This document shows, piece after piece, positions 1 through 8,930 of a DNA stretch of 64,000 nucleotides. The stretch spans positions 1 to 64,000 of the forward strand of contig NZ_JAUMZU010000013.1 in NCBI RefSeq assembly GCF_030527965.1, given 5' to 3'. Within the stretch, counting starts at the first letter, position 1. The number at the start of each line of letters is the position of its first letter. The position numbers were made by a program, and so were the translations under genes. Under the pieces are notes generated by a model. The model was not told where the DNA came from. It searched no databases and worked only from the letters and a program-made list of their open reading frames with translations. Origin of the DNA: Neisseria sp. (GTDB lineage Bacteria > Pseudomonadota > Gammaproteobacteria > Burkholderiales > Neisseriaceae).

Positions 1-205
1 GCACAAAGCCGCTGCTTTTCAACATCAGCCCCACGCCGGCTTCGCCTTCTATTTCCGCGCCCTGCCGGCGTAGCGTTTCAATATCGCGGTAAACCGTACG
101 CACACTCACGCCCAGCTGCTCCGCCAAGGCATCAGCGGAAACAGGATAGCGGTTTTGCCGCAAATGGTGCAGCAATGTCAGTAAGCGTTCGGAACGGGTC
201 ATCAT
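1..205 (-). CDS. YafY/WYL-type transcriptional regulator, N-terminal part (runs off left edge)
   Basis: The first 68 residues are visible. They begin MMTRSERLLTLLHHL and form an HTH_11/DeoR-like winged helix, with the recognition helix around LAEQLGVSVRTVYRDIETL. This N-terminus is typical of YafY-family regulators that carry a C-terminal WYL ligand-sensing domain; the WYL part lies outside the window, so the full architecture is inferred. Two ATG codons (205 and 202) are possible starts. Family members usually repress stress, DNA-damage or defence genes. The target here is unknown; the closest gene is the EVE-domain protein, in the same direction upstream. Confidence 0.75.
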   Translation of the reverse strand, partial: MMTRSERLLTLLHHLRQNRYPVSADALAEQLGVSVRTVYRDIETLRRQGAEIEGEAGVGLMLKSSGFV

Positions 206-286
206 GCAATCGTTTATATCATAATCCATCCAGCAAATTAGCATGGTTTTCGCGCCGCTTCAGAAAAATACGCAGCAATAGGTAAG

Positions 287-724
287 CTATGTCGGTGCTT
301 CATCAGACAAGTGCATCGCGCTGGCAATCAAGCCAAAATCCTCCGCTGATATTTCCAATAAGCCGAAGCGGAACGGATAACCCCAGCGTTTCGGATCGCG
401 GATAAAGGAAAGATGCGGAATCAATGGACGTATGGAAGCGGCAGTTGCGGTGGTATCAAAACAGACATCTCGGCGAAACGGCTGAAAATCAGCCGCCATG
501 CTCACTTGATAAGGCTCGCCTGCGGATATTTCGCCTAATGCGGTAAATGCTTGCAATGGCGTTTTGCTGCCAAATATTTCTGTCGGCGAATAATAAACGA
601 TTTTATCGCCCGCACTTAGGCGACGCAAAGGCGCCCGTTTGCCGTGGCAGACCTGCATAAAGCCGCCTGCCACGCCGCATGCAACATGATCAGCAGACGC
701 TACCGCAATCCAATAACGTGTCAT
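287..724 (-). CDS. EVE domain-containing protein (UPF0310-like)
   Basis: A 145-residue protein made almost entirely of one EVE domain. It starts [14 protein letters not shown], has the G/A-rich loop with [20 protein letters not shown], and ends with the family-typical [17 protein letters not shown] domains are PUA-like modules thought to bind modified bases such as methylated cytosine; stand-alone EVE proteins are usually uncharacterised. The start codon overlaps the stop of the glutathione transferase gene by 4 nt, so the two are probably translationally coupled. Identification is by motif reading; the ligand is unknown. Confidence 0.75.
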   Translation of the reverse strand: MTRYWIAVASADHVACGVAGGFMQVCHGKRAPLRRLSAGDKIVYYSPTEIFGSKTPLQAFTALGEISAGEPYQVSMAADFQPFRRDVCFDTTATAASIRPLIPHLSFIRDPKRWGYPFRFGLLEISAEDFGLIASAMHLSDEAPT

Positions 725-1338
725 GCTTGGTAACGTGCCTGCACTTCCCCGCTTTTAGCATAAGCAGGTCGGGCCATATGACGCGTCATATATTCGACAA
801 ACACCGGGTCTACCGCTATCACTTTGGCACCATGAATCAACCAAGCCAGCAACCCAGAATAATAAAGGTCAAGCATGCTAAAACGATCACCTACGATATA
901 ACTATGATCTTTCAGATGATCACGCAGCACATCCAAAGCAACATTAAAATCGCCATAACCGATGGCCAAACGTTGCTGATCGTTATTTTCTATCTGACGC
1001 CATTTATCTACCGCCCCGTATTCCAAGTTCAAGGCAAAACACAGCCAGCGATAATATTGCCCCCGCTCAGGCGTACCGACGGCCGGAATCAGATTTTTTG
1101 CCGGAAACTGCTCTGCCAGATAAGTCAGAACGGCGGCGGTTTCGGTCAGCACCGCACCTTTGTGCCTAAGCGCCGGCACCTTGCCCAATGGGTTAATCGC
1201 CAGATATTCCGGCTCTTTCATACTACCGCCGAACGACAGCGCAACCACATCATAATCCGCACCGCACTCTTCCAAGCCCCACAATACGTTGGTAGCGCGG
1301 GAAGGCGCATCGGCCATATAAAGGGTAAATTCTTTCAT
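721..1338 (-). CDS. Glutathione S-transferase family protein
   Basis: A 205-residue two-domain GST. The N-terminal thioredoxin fold (about 1-80) includes [14 protein letters not shown], the cis-proline loop NPLGKVPAL (Pro55) and the glutathione-binding ETAAVLTYL segment near residue 66. The C-terminal all-helical domain (about 90-205) ends with [14 protein letters not shown]. It likely conjugates glutathione to electrophiles in the cytoplasm; the substrate cannot be told. It lies between an NTF2-like gene (3 nt upstream) and the EVE gene (4 nt overlap), so the three probably form one operon. Confidence 0.85.
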   Translation of the reverse strand: MKEFTLYMADAPSRATNVLWGLEECGADYDVVALSFGGSMKEPEYLAINPLGKVPALRHKGAVLTETAAVLTYLAEQFPAKNLIPAVGTPERGQYYRWLCFALNLEYGAVDKWRQIENNDQQRLAIGYGDFNVALDVLRDHLKDHSYIVGDRFSMLDLYYSGLLAWLIHGAKVIAVDPVFVEYMTRHMARPAYAKSGEVQARYQA

Positions 1339-1341
1339 CTT

Positions 1342-1764
1342 CTAGTCTCCTTGTTTATATTTCGATAAAGCAGAGCGAATAAGCATCTGTGTGCCGAACC
1401 AACCCCAGTAAATACGATGACGGAAAATCTTGCCGTCTTTCAATTCCATCCATTCAAGAATATCCACCTGCCCGCCTTCCGGCGTTTGATGAGGGTATTC
1501 CCAAATCAACACATCATCGCTTGCAAAATAGCGCCCGTCGCGATACCAACGCACCAACTCATTCGGGCGGCGACGCGTACCTTCTTCCAAAAAGGTGCGA
1601 ATTTGCGCCTTACCTCGCAAGATGCCATTTTCTTGGTTCAAAATCACCGGCACTAACGGCGATTCCAACTCGGCTTCTTCATGATACAGCGACAATAAAG
1701 CCTCGGTATCTCGATTTTTAGCCGCTTCATGCCACTGCCGGTAAATGGTTTCTGCATCAGCCAT
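1342..1764 (-). CDS. Nuclear transport factor 2 / SnoaL-like small protein
   Basis: A 140-residue cone-shaped NTF2-fold protein: MADAETIYRQWHEAAKNRDTEALLSLYHEEA at the front, then a beta-rich half ending WMELKDGKIFRHRIYWGWFG. The reading frame is open 24 codons further upstream, but that stretch encodes an imperfect uptake sequence. The ATG at 1764 has a good GGAGC ribosome site, so I start there. Such proteins bind or isomerise small hydrophobic ligands; nothing here fixes the substrate. First gene of a likely operon with the GST and EVE genes. Confidence 0.7.
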   Translation of the reverse strand: MADAETIYRQWHEAAKNRDTEALLSLYHEEAELESPLVPVILNQENGILRGKAQIRTFLEEGTRRRPNELVRWYRDGRYFASDDVLIWEYPHQTPEGGQVDILEWMELKDGKIFRHRIYWGWFGTQMLIRSALSKYKQGD

Positions 1765-1922
1765 GCCTTGCTCCTTTGCTTTTCCAGACAGGCATTCATG
1801 CGATAAGCCCGCTATCGCCTGTCTCACAGCCATCATAAAGAATAATAGTGTCAGTTTCTGTCAGTAGTATTTTCTCAACCGAAGCCCAAGGATAAATATT
1901 TTAATAAAGCCTGTCTGAAAGC

Positions 1923-1953
1923 AAACAGCCCTGCGGAGGTGGCAGGGCTGTTT
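1923..1953 (-). terminator. Hairpin terminator downstream of the small lipoprotein gene
   Basis: AACAGCCCTGC (1924-1934) pairs with GCAGGGCTGTT (1942-1952). It sits about 25 nt downstream of the minus-strand lipoprotein stop. The plus side has a T5 run after the stem, and the minus side reads GTTTGCTTT, so it may work in both directions. Confidence 0.6.
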
Positions 1954-1977
1954 TTACACACGATTTTTAGCTATGGC

Positions 1978-2217
1978 TTATTGTGCCGGAGCGGGTGCAG
2001 GTGCTTGTTGCTGCGGAGCCGGACGCTCGAAACCTTTAGATTTCATGCAAGCATCAAAAGCGGCACGGTCAGATGTTTCACCGACAGCTTGTTTGCACTC
2101 TTGCAAAGCTTGTTCAACGCTTGCTTGAGGAGCTTGTTCCTGCTCAGGTTTTTTAGTAGCAGAACAAGCGCTCAGAAACAGGCCGGCTGCGATAGAAGCA
2201 ATCAGCAATTTTTTCAT
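1978..2217 (-). CDS. Small lipoprotein
   Basis: A 79-residue protein with a short lipoprotein signal peptide and lipobox LSAC (Cys18), so it should be lipidated and membrane-anchored. The mature part is a charged linker, a small helical module with two cysteines (ECKQAVGETS...DACMKSKGF) that could form a disulphide, and a Pro/Ala/Gln-rich tail. I do not recognise a family with certainty; it resembles small hypothetical Neisseria lipoproteins. It has its own promoter region upstream and a hairpin downstream, so it is probably a single-gene unit. Confidence 0.6.
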   Translation of the reverse strand: MKKLLIASIAAGLFLSACSATKKPEQEQAPQASVEQALQECKQAVGETSDRAAFDACMKSKGFERPAPQQQAPAPAPAQ

Positions 2218-2556
2218 ATCTCAATTCCTTTATTGGTTTGAAAGAATATTTTCGGTCTACTTTTGCGTAAACACTTTTAATCTGAGTGAGGTTTAGGATT
2301 TTAGTTTCTCAAGGCAAACAGACAGGCAACGGGAAAGCGGCTTCCTCTTCTGTTTAAGTATCTGCTAACGCAGGAAAATATTTTTTCACAAGGCTGTTTG
2401 TAATAAAACGAAAAAAAAAGTTTTCAATTGTTGAAAGTCTGTCTGAAACAAGCCGCTACGGGGCAAAGGCCCGTTCCAAACGTAATCTGGCAAAGTGTGG
2501 CATAATGCGGTTTTCCTGCGGCAATCCAATTTATAAAGTATGCCGAAAACCACAAA
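2218..2556. other. Intergenic region between the lipoprotein and rhlE
   Basis: 339 nt with no convincing gene. It contains an A9 tract near 2411, a variant uptake sequence (TCTGTCTGAA, about 2443-2452) and, at 2498-2506, an extended -10 (TGGCATAAT) that may serve rhlE. Confidence 0.5.
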
Positions 2557-2568
2557 ATGGAGAAAACC

Positions 2569-3927
2569 GTGAACCCATTTTCTGCCCTCGGCTTAGGCGG
2601 CGAAATTGTCGCCGCCCTGACCGAACAAGGCTACGAAGCCCCTACCCCCATTCAGGCCGCCGCCATCCCCAAAGCACTGGCCGGTCACGACTTGCTGGCC
2701 GCCGCACAAACCGGCACCGGCAAAACTGCCGCCTTCATGCTGCCCAGCCTCGAGCGGCTCAAACGTTACGCCACACCGAGCACCTCGCCCGCCATGCACC
2801 CCGTGCGCATGCTGGTGCTGACACCCACCCGCGAGCTGGCCGACCAAATCGACCAGAACGTACGGGGCTACATCAAAAACCTGCCGTTGCGCCATACAGT
2901 ATTATTCGGCGGCGTATCGATGGACAAGCAAACCGCCGATCTGCGCGCCGGCTGCGAAATCGTAGTGGCCACCGTCGGCCGCCTGCTCGACCACGTCAAA
3001 CAGAAAAACATTCATCTGAACAAAGTTGAAATCGTGGTGCTCGACGAAGCCGACCGCATGCTTGACATGGGCTTTATCGACGACATCCGCAGCATCATGC
3101 AGATGCTACCGAAACAGCGCCAAACCTTGCTTTTCTCCGCCACCTTCTCCCCGCCCATCCGCAAGCTCGCCAGCGATTTCATGAATCGCCCCGAGATGGT
3201 GGAAGTGGCTGCACAAAACACCACCAACGCCAACGTCGAGCAGCACGTAATTGCAGTCGACACAGTGAAAAAGCGCAGTCTGCTCGAACGGCTGATTGTG
3301 GACTTGAACATGAACCAAGTCATCGTGTTCTGTAAAACCAAGCAAAGTGTCGACCAAGTTACCCGCAACCTCGTGCGCAGCGAAATTGCCGCCCAATCAA
3401 TTCACGGCGATAAATCTCAGCAAACCCGCTTGGAAACGCTCAATGCTTTTAAAGAAGGCAGCCTACGTGTTTTAGTAGCTACTGACGTGGCCGCGCGCGG
3501 TTTGGACATTGCCGAATTGCCGTTTGTCATCAATTACGAAATGCCGACCCAGCCTGAGGATTATGTACACCGCATCGGCCGCACCGGCCGCGCCGGTTCC
3601 GACGGCGTAGCGATTTCGCTGATGGATGAAACCGAACAAAAGATGTTTGAAGCGATTAAAGCGCTGACCGGCAACGACATTGCCATCGAACGCATCGAAG
3701 GTTTCGAGCCCACCTTCTTCGGCGCCCAGCCGGCAAAAGCACCGGCGCGTACCGCCCGCAACAAAACTGAGCGGAGCGAACGTACGTCTTCCGGCAACGA
3801 AAGCCGCAGCAGGCGTACCGAAGAAAAAGACGCCGGCTCCGCTTGCGGCAAAATTGCCGGCCGCAGCAGAAGAAGCCGGCGCGAGCGCCCCAAATGCGCC
3901 TTGGTTCAAGCCAACTACGGCTTATAA
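2569..3927 (+). CDS. rhlE: DEAD-box ATP-dependent RNA helicase RhlE
   Basis: A full DEAD-box helicase core. Numbering from the upstream in-frame ATG at 2557: Walker A AQTGTGKT 50-57, DEAD 163-166, SAT 194-196, HRIGRTGRAG 338-347, then a basic Arg/Ser-rich tail that could bind RNA. RhlE enzymes remodel structured RNA in ribosome assembly and RNA decay. The GTG at 2569 (MNPFSALGLG) is preceded at a good distance by GGAGA, whereas the ATG at 2557 has no ribosome site, so I prefer 2569. The gene is monocistronic, ending in a paired-DUS terminator. Confidence 0.85.
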   Translation: MNPFSALGLGGEIVAALTEQGYEAPTPIQAAAIPKALAGHDLLAAAQTGTGKTAAFMLPSLERLKRYATPSTSPAMHPVRMLVLTPTRELADQIDQNVRGYIKNLPLRHTVLFGGVSMDKQTADLRAGCEIVVATVGRLLDHVKQKNIHLNKVEIVVLDEADRMLDMGFIDDIRSIMQMLPKQRQTLLFSATFSPPIRKLASDFMNRPEMVEVAAQNTTNANVEQHVIAVDTVKKRSLLERLIVDLNMNQVIVFCKTKQSVDQVTRNLVRSEIAAQSIHGDKSQQTRLETLNAFKEGSLRVLVATDVAARGLDIAELPFVINYEMPTQPEDYVHRIGRTGRAGSDGVAISLMDETEQKMFEAIKALTGNDIAIERIEGFEPTFFGAQPAKAPARTARNKTERSERTSSGNESRSRRTEEKDAGSACGKIAGRSRRSRRERPKCALVQANYGL

Positions 3928-3941
3928 TCCACCCCAATATC

Positions 3942-3981
3942 AATGCCTGTCTGAAACCGAATTTTCAGACAGGCATTTTTT
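3942..3981 (+). terminator. Paired-DUS terminator of rhlE
   Basis: AATGCCTGTCTGAAA (3942-3956) and its exact inverse (3963-3977) form a 15-bp stem, followed by a run of T. Confidence 0.8.
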
Positions 3982-4228
3982 CATCGCAAAATCCCCGATT
4001 ACCACCACCGCAACACAATCCCGCCTATCAATTAGGCTTTCATTGCAATTGATTAAAACTGCTTGAAAACTTTTTCAGACAGGCATGGTCTATTTAATTC
4101 AAGCGTTGTAAAATTATTCCAAATAAGTAATCAAAACAATCCTATTTCACAACCGCCAGTCTTAATGAGGTTGTTTCATCCAACACCTTTCGGCACAATC
4201 CAACCCACTTTAGATACCGATTTTGGCT

Positions 4229-5518
4229 ATGAAGCGTTCCGCCCTATTCTTAATATTTGTTTCCGCCATCCGATGCGCAACCGCAGCGGAAGGAGAAGCT
4301 GCGCTGGAACATCCTGTTGCAGAAAACAATGGGCCGTACAAACCGGTAGAAAAGGCCCCGCCTTCCGATGCCGAGCTCAAAAATGCGCTGGAAACCGCCA
4401 TTACCACCAAAAACTGGGACAATATGGCCGACTTGCTGCAACAATACCGCGCTCGCTTTCTAGCCGATCAAGTATTTGCCGATTACGCCGAAGCACAATG
4501 GCGCAGCAGCAAAGGCGAATACATGCAGGCGCAGGCGCTATACCGTCGAGTTTTAGCGCAACGCCCAGATTGGCAAGCCGCGCGAGCCGCCATGATAAAC
4601 AACCTTTCCGCCGCCCGCTCCCAGCCGAAGGCCGGTGATTACAGCCGAAAGCTCCAAGCATCCGATGTCTGGCAGCTACCGGTACAGATCAGCCGCGAAA
4701 GCGCAGACGACTCCGCCGGCCGACGCACCAACAGCCGCTTGCGCAACGGTATTTTTACCTCCAAAACCAACGATGCCTTTCGTTTCAACCTAGGTGCCGA
4801 GCGTGATTTCGAGCTGACCGGCAACCATAAATTGCGCGTCGGCCTTACCAGCCGAGGCATGCACTACTGGGATTACTACGATCGCAGCACCCGCTCCGTC
4901 CGATTGGCTGCAGGCTATCGCAGCGCAGCAGGCAAACAAAGCTGGTCGCTTACGCCCTATACCGAGCAAAGCTGGCTGGGCAGTGAAAAATACATTCTCA
5001 ACAAAGGCGCTTCCGCCTCATACAGCAATAAACTGACCGACACTTGGCGCGTATCGCTCTCCGCATCCAGCATCAATCGCAGTTATAACAACCCCGATTA
5101 TGCCAAATACTACAACGGCACCTTAAGCAGCCTGTCCGGCTCCGCCGAATGGCACCCCGACGATGCTTGGACCTTCAACCTCGGCACCGATTATCGAGCC
5201 GATCAAACTGAAAACAGAACACGCGCATCCGACAGAGCCATTATACGCACCGGCATCTCCAGAAAATTTGAAAACGGCTTGCGTGCCGGCGCATCGGTGC
5301 AATACGGCCGGCGCGATTTCGGTCATTCCGAAACGCTCTACGGCTTCGGCAGAAAAGATAACGAATACAACGCCAGCGCTTCTTTATCATTCCAACCACG
5401 CCGCTGGAAAGGCGTTTCACCCAAATTGGATTATCGTTATTCCAAAGTCGACAGCAACGTCAAATCCTCCTCCAGCAAAACTTCCCAATGGTATATGAGC
5501 TTGGAAAAGCGCTTTTAA
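4229..5518 (+). CDS. Slam-family (DUF560) outer-membrane protein, short form
   Basis: A 429-residue exported protein. It has a signal peptide (MKRSALFLIFVSAIRCATAA), a short TPR-like helical region (about 30-115), then a C-terminal beta-barrel of alternating aromatic strands ending GVSPKLDYRYSK...YMSLEKRF, which matches the DUF560 barrel end. Slam proteins help surface lipoproteins such as TbpB cross the outer membrane. The helical part is shorter than the usual two-TPR N-domain, and no client lipoprotein lies next to it, so it is an orphan and its client is unknown. An in-frame TTG at 4223 is possible, but the ATG gives the cleaner signal peptide. Confidence 0.75.
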   Translation: MKRSALFLIFVSAIRCATAAEGEAALEHPVAENNGPYKPVEKAPPSDAELKNALETAITTKNWDNMADLLQQYRARFLADQVFADYAEAQWRSSKGEYMQAQALYRRVLAQRPDWQAARAAMINNLSAARSQPKAGDYSRKLQASDVWQLPVQISRESADDSAGRRTNSRLRNGIFTSKTNDAFRFNLGAERDFELTGNHKLRVGLTSRGMHYWDYYDRSTRSVRLAAGYRSAAGKQSWSLTPYTEQSWLGSEKYILNKGASASYSNKLTDTWRVSLSASSINRSYNNPDYAKYYNGTLSSLSGSAEWHPDDAWTFNLGTDYRADQTENRTRASDRAIIRTGISRKFENGLRAGASVQYGRRDFGHSETLYGFGRKDNEYNASASLSFQPRRWKGVSPKLDYRYSKVDSNVKSSSSKTSQWYMSLEKRF

Positions 5519-5546
5519 CAGGGCTCTCTTTACCTTGCCAAACACC

Positions 5547-5575
5547 AAAAAAGGGGGCAACTAAAAAGTTGCCCC
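5547..5575 (-). terminator. Intrinsic terminator of aceA
   Basis: GGGGCAACT (5554-5562), loop AAAA, AGTTGCCCC (5567-5575). On the minus strand the stem is followed by a T run (plus-strand A run about 5547-5552). It lies about 145 nt beyond the isocitrate lyase stop. Confidence 0.75.
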
Positions 5576-5720
5576 GAATACCTCAAATCAGAGATTTACG
5601 CTTCACAAACATACAGGTTCTCACCTGCATCTTCATCAGGCAGCTCAACTCTGCCTGACAAAGCCTTTCCGTTTCAAACAGGCTTCTACTCAAAAATGCC
5701 TGCCTGAAACGTTGTTCTCG

Positions 5721-7319
5721 TTAAGAGAACTGATTCATCGTATTGTCTTTACCGCCTGCCTTAAGGGCAGCTTCGCCGGCAAAGTATTCTTTATGGTTAT
5801 CGCCAATATCCGAACCGGCCATATTTTGGTGCTTCACGGTAGCGATGCCTTGGCGGATTTCCTCACGCTGCACGCCTTTCACATAAGCCAGCATACCCTG
5901 ATCAGCAAAGTAACCTTTAGCCAGATTATCCGTTGACAACGCTGCGGTGTGGTAAGTCGGCAGGGTAATCAAGTGATGGAAAATACCTGCTTGGGCAGAC
6001 GCATCTTTCTGGAAGGTGCGAATACGCTCGTCAGCCTCTTTTGCCAGCTCGGTTGCGTCATAATCCGCGCTCATCAATTTGGCACGATCATAAGCGGATA
6101 CGTCTTTGCCTGATTCCTTCCAAGCATCGAACACTTGCTGACGGAAGTTCAGCGTCCAGTTGAACGACGGGCTGTTGTTATACACCAGCTTGGCGTTCGG
6201 AATGGTTTCTCGGATGCGATCCACCATTTCTTTAATCTGGCCGATATGCGGTTTTTCTGTTTCAATCCATAGCAAGTCGGCGCCGTTTTGCAGCGATGTA
6301 ACACAGTCCAGCACAACGCGGTCAACGCCAGTACCTTTGCGGAATTGGAACAAATTGCTCGGCAAGCGTACGGGCCGGATGGTTTTGCCATTGGTATTCA
6401 CAATCACATCGCCGTGCTTGATTTGGCTTGCATCGGTAATTTCCTCACCGTCGAGGAAGCTATTGTATTGATCGCCCAAATCGCCCGGTTTTGAAGAATA
6501 GGCAATTTGTTTGGTCAGGCCGGCACCCAACGAATCCGTACGAGCCACAATCACACCGTCGTCTACACCCAATTCCAAAAAGGCATAACGCACGGCATTG
6601 ATTTTTGCCAAGAAATCCACATGCGGCACGGTTACTTTACCGTCTTGGTGTCCACATTGTTTTTCATCAGACACTTGATTTTCAATCTGAATACAGCAAG
6701 CGCCCGCTTCAATCATTTTTTTCGCCAACAAATAAGTGGCTTCTGCATTACCGAAACCTGCATCGATGTCGGCAATAATCGGCACGACATGGGTTTCGAA
6801 TTGGTCAATCTGACCCAAAATCTCCTGCTCTTTGGCTTTATCGCCCGAGGCGCGAGCCGCATCCAATGCGGTAAACAGTAAGTCCAACTCACGCGCATCG
6901 GCTTGTTTCAAAAAGGTATAAAGTTCTTCAATAAGAGCCGGAACGCTGGTTTTTTCATGCATCGACTGATCCGGCAACGGGCCGAACTCAGAACGCATAC
7001 CCGCAACCATCCACCCTGAAAGATATAAATAGCGTTTATTAGTGGTTTTCTGGTGCTTCTTAATCGAAATCAGCTTTTGCTGACCGACAAAACCGTGCCA
7101 GCAGCCCAACGATTGGGTGTAATTGGCAGGGTTCGCATCATATTCGGCCATATCCTTGCGCATAATGGCAGCGGTATATTTGGCAATGTCCAATCCAGTT
7201 TTGAACCGGTTTTGCAAACGCATGCGGGCAACGTATTCCGGGGTAATATCATGCCAGCTAGCACCCATTTGTTGCTTCAGTTCGTTTGCTTGTTTGATTT
7301 CTTCCTGATAATTCGCCAT
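5721..7319 (-). CDS. aceA: Isocitrate lyase
   Basis: A 532-residue long-form isocitrate lyase that splits isocitrate into glyoxylate and succinate, the first step of the glyoxylate shunt. Catalytic signature KQCGH is at 220-224 (Cys222), in place of KKCGH; the substitution is usual in this long subfamily. The metal-binding DIDAGFGN is at 184-191. The ATG at 7319 (MANYQEEIKQ) follows a GGAG ribosome site; the upstream open frame lacks the family pattern. No malate synthase is in the window. It is preceded by an unusually long A+T-rich leader, which may carry regulation by carbon source. Confidence 0.93.
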   Translation of the reverse strand: MANYQEEIKQANELKQQMGASWHDITPEYVARMRLQNRFKTGLDIAKYTAAIMRKDMAEYDANPANYTQSLGCWHGFVGQQKLISIKKHQKTTNKRYLYLSGWMVAGMRSEFGPLPDQSMHEKTSVPALIEELYTFLKQADARELDLLFTALDAARASGDKAKEQEILGQIDQFETHVVPIIADIDAGFGNAEATYLLAKKMIEAGACCIQIENQVSDEKQCGHQDGKVTVPHVDFLAKINAVRYAFLELGVDDGVIVARTDSLGAGLTKQIAYSSKPGDLGDQYNSFLDGEEITDASQIKHGDVIVNTNGKTIRPVRLPSNLFQFRKGTGVDRVVLDCVTSLQNGADLLWIETEKPHIGQIKEMVDRIRETIPNAKLVYNNSPSFNWTLNFRQQVFDAWKESGKDVSAYDRAKLMSADYDATELAKEADERIRTFQKDASAQAGIFHHLITLPTYHTAALSTDNLAKGYFADQGMLAYVKGVQREEIRQGIATVKHQNMAGSDIGDNHKEYFAGEAALKAGGKDNTMNQFS

Positions 7320-7816
7320 TGTTAAGTCTCCTTTGTTCTCGCTTGATTTTTGGATTGAATGTAGCCTTACTTGTCGAAACGAATACGGTCTCCCTGATAA
7401 AAGGCATAGCACCGTATGCAGCTTCGGGTGGTTTGCGGCTAACCCGTACTCAGCATATGTAACTACGTGTAGCACGGATGCGCGAAATGTACCTTGATTT
7501 TTCCGCCTTGCCAAGCCCCTTTTAAATAATCCTTATAACTTTCCTAAGCTTAAAAAACCCTTCTCAGAAAGCTATTTTTTGCATCTTTATACTGAAAAAA
7601 TGATTTATTTTTTTATTTTACTGCGCCAAACCCCAATAAATTTAGTATTTATTATTATATTACATTAATTATGAAAAGAAATTTTCCTTTCTTTTTATTT
7701 TTCAATTTATTGATTTAAATAAAATTTATTTTTAAATGATTTATACAACAATCCTCAGAATCAGAAATCCGATTATGTATTATTTAACATATATATTGTA
7801 ATTATACGTAATAAAA
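7320..7816. other. Long A+T-rich leader region upstream of aceA
   Basis: About 500 nt with no supported gene. The half nearest aceA has mixed composition with several weak hairpins. The distal half (about 7530-7810) is extremely A+T-rich with T and A tracts and several -10-like motifs, so it probably holds the aceA promoter and regulatory sites. A small RNA cannot be excluded. Confidence 0.45.
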
Positions 7817-7857
7817 ATGCCTGTCTGAAAATGCTGCTCGCGTTTTCAGACAGGCAT
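7817..7857 (-). terminator. Paired-DUS terminator of the lipid A acyltransferase gene
   Basis: ATGCCTGTCTGAAAA (7817-7831) pairs with TTTTCAGACAGGCAT (7843-7857). On the minus strand it is followed by TTTTTAT. Confidence 0.75.
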
Positions 7858-7875
7858 GATGGTTTTAACCTGAAC

Positions 7876-8745
7876 TTAATAAAATCCAGCATCGCCCTCA
7901 GGGCGGGTTTTAAAGCGTTTATGCAACCAATAATACTGAGCCGGATTCTCGCGTATACGCGCTTCAATAAAATCATTCATGCGCTGGGCGTCGGTTTCGG
8001 CGTTATCAGTAGGGAAATCCGCCCAAGCGGGATAGAAACGCAAAACCACCGTACCGTCGCTTTGCCGCGTAGGAATCGCCGGAATCACTTTGGCACCGGT
8101 CATAGAGGCGATCCGCCCCAGCCCGGCAATGGTTGCCGTCGGAATGCCGAAAAAATCGGCGAAAACAGAATCTTTACGGCCGAAATCTTGATCAGGCAAA
8201 TAAAGAAACGGCGCAGCACTTTTGCGCATTTGCTTGATAATCGCACGCAAACCTTCGGTTCGGCCGATTAAGAACACATTATCGTAACGATGACGGCCCT
8301 GCAAAATCTGATCGTCTAACGCTTTGTTTTTCTGGTGGGAGTACATGCTGATCAGCGGCACATCCTGATTGAGGGCATACACCGCCATTTCAAACGCTGT
8401 AAAGTGAGGATAGAGTAAAATCACTTTTTCTCCGGCGGCCAGCGCCTCGTCTAAATAATGTTTGTCTTGATAACGCACCAATGATTTGAGCCGCCCGGCA
8501 TCGCCATACCAATACAAGCCGTATTCGACCAACAGCTTGCCCATATGCTCGAAATGCTGTTTAAGCACAATATCGCGCTGCGCCTGTGTCCATTCAGGAA
8601 AACATTTGGCCAAATTAATCTGCCCGATTCTGCGGCGGGGAGCAACCGCGTAATAACTGATTCTACCCGCAATCGCACCGATTTTCTGAATCACGGGAAA
8701 CGGCAGCCGGCTAATCAATTTCAATAGAAAAAAAACAAATTTCAT
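7876..8745 (-). CDS. lpxL: Lipid A late acyltransferase (LpxL/HtrB family)
   Basis: A 289-residue inner-membrane enzyme with an N-terminal hydrophobic helix (MKFVFFLLKLISRLPF) and the acyltransferase motif HFTAFE (His114, Glu119; HX4E). It is highly similar over its full length to what I recall of meningococcal LpxL1 (for example PHFTAFEMAVYALNQDVPL and KRFKTRPEG near the end). It adds a secondary acyl chain to lipid A on the cytoplasmic face. Which of the two Neisseria paralogues it matches functionally should be confirmed. Single-gene unit between paired-DUS elements. Confidence 0.85.
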   Translation of the reverse strand: MKFVFFLLKLISRLPFPVIQKIGAIAGRISYYAVAPRRRIGQINLAKCFPEWTQAQRDIVLKQHFEHMGKLLVEYGLYWYGDAGRLKSLVRYQDKHYLDEALAAGEKVILLYPHFTAFEMAVYALNQDVPLISMYSHQKNKALDDQILQGRHRYDNVFLIGRTEGLRAIIKQMRKSAAPFLYLPDQDFGRKDSVFADFFGIPTATIAGLGRIASMTGAKVIPAIPTRQSDGTVVLRFYPAWADFPTDNAETDAQRMNDFIEARIRENPAQYYWLHKRFKTRPEGDAGFY

Positions 8746-8881
8746 AACATCTTTTCAGACAAGCATTGGCGGAGGCGACATTATATAGCGAATAAACCGA
8801 AGCGTTCTACGAACATTCCGGCCGGCCGTCTCGCCTGCCCATCCCCCCTACGCAAAATAGCTGATTTCCTCTAAAAACATA

Positions 8882-8913
8882 AAAGCCTGTCTGAAAATAT
8901 TCAGACAGGCTTT
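8882..8913 (-). terminator. Paired-DUS terminator of hpf
   Basis: AAAGCCTGTCTGAA (8882-8895), a 4-nt loop and its inverse (8900-8913). A TTTTATG tail follows on the minus strand, just after the hpf stop. Confidence 0.75.
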
Positions 8914-8930
8914 CAATCAAACGAATTTAT

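Noticed and set aside
679-1721. Long plus-strand open frames opposite the GST and NTF2-like genes.
   Set aside because: They are antisense to well-supported genes, lack ribosome sites and show no family pattern.
2411-2419. A9 tract upstream of rhlE as a phase-variable promoter element.
   Set aside because: It is short, not placed between visible -35 and -10 elements, and such tracts are common by chance in A+T-rich gaps.
3680-4066. An overlapping frame at the 3' end of rhlE suggests a frameshift with an alternative C-terminus (NAPWFKPTTAYNPP).
   Set aside because: The main frame ends in an Arg/Ser-rich tail normal for RhlE and stops just before the terminator; the alternative frame reads through the terminator.
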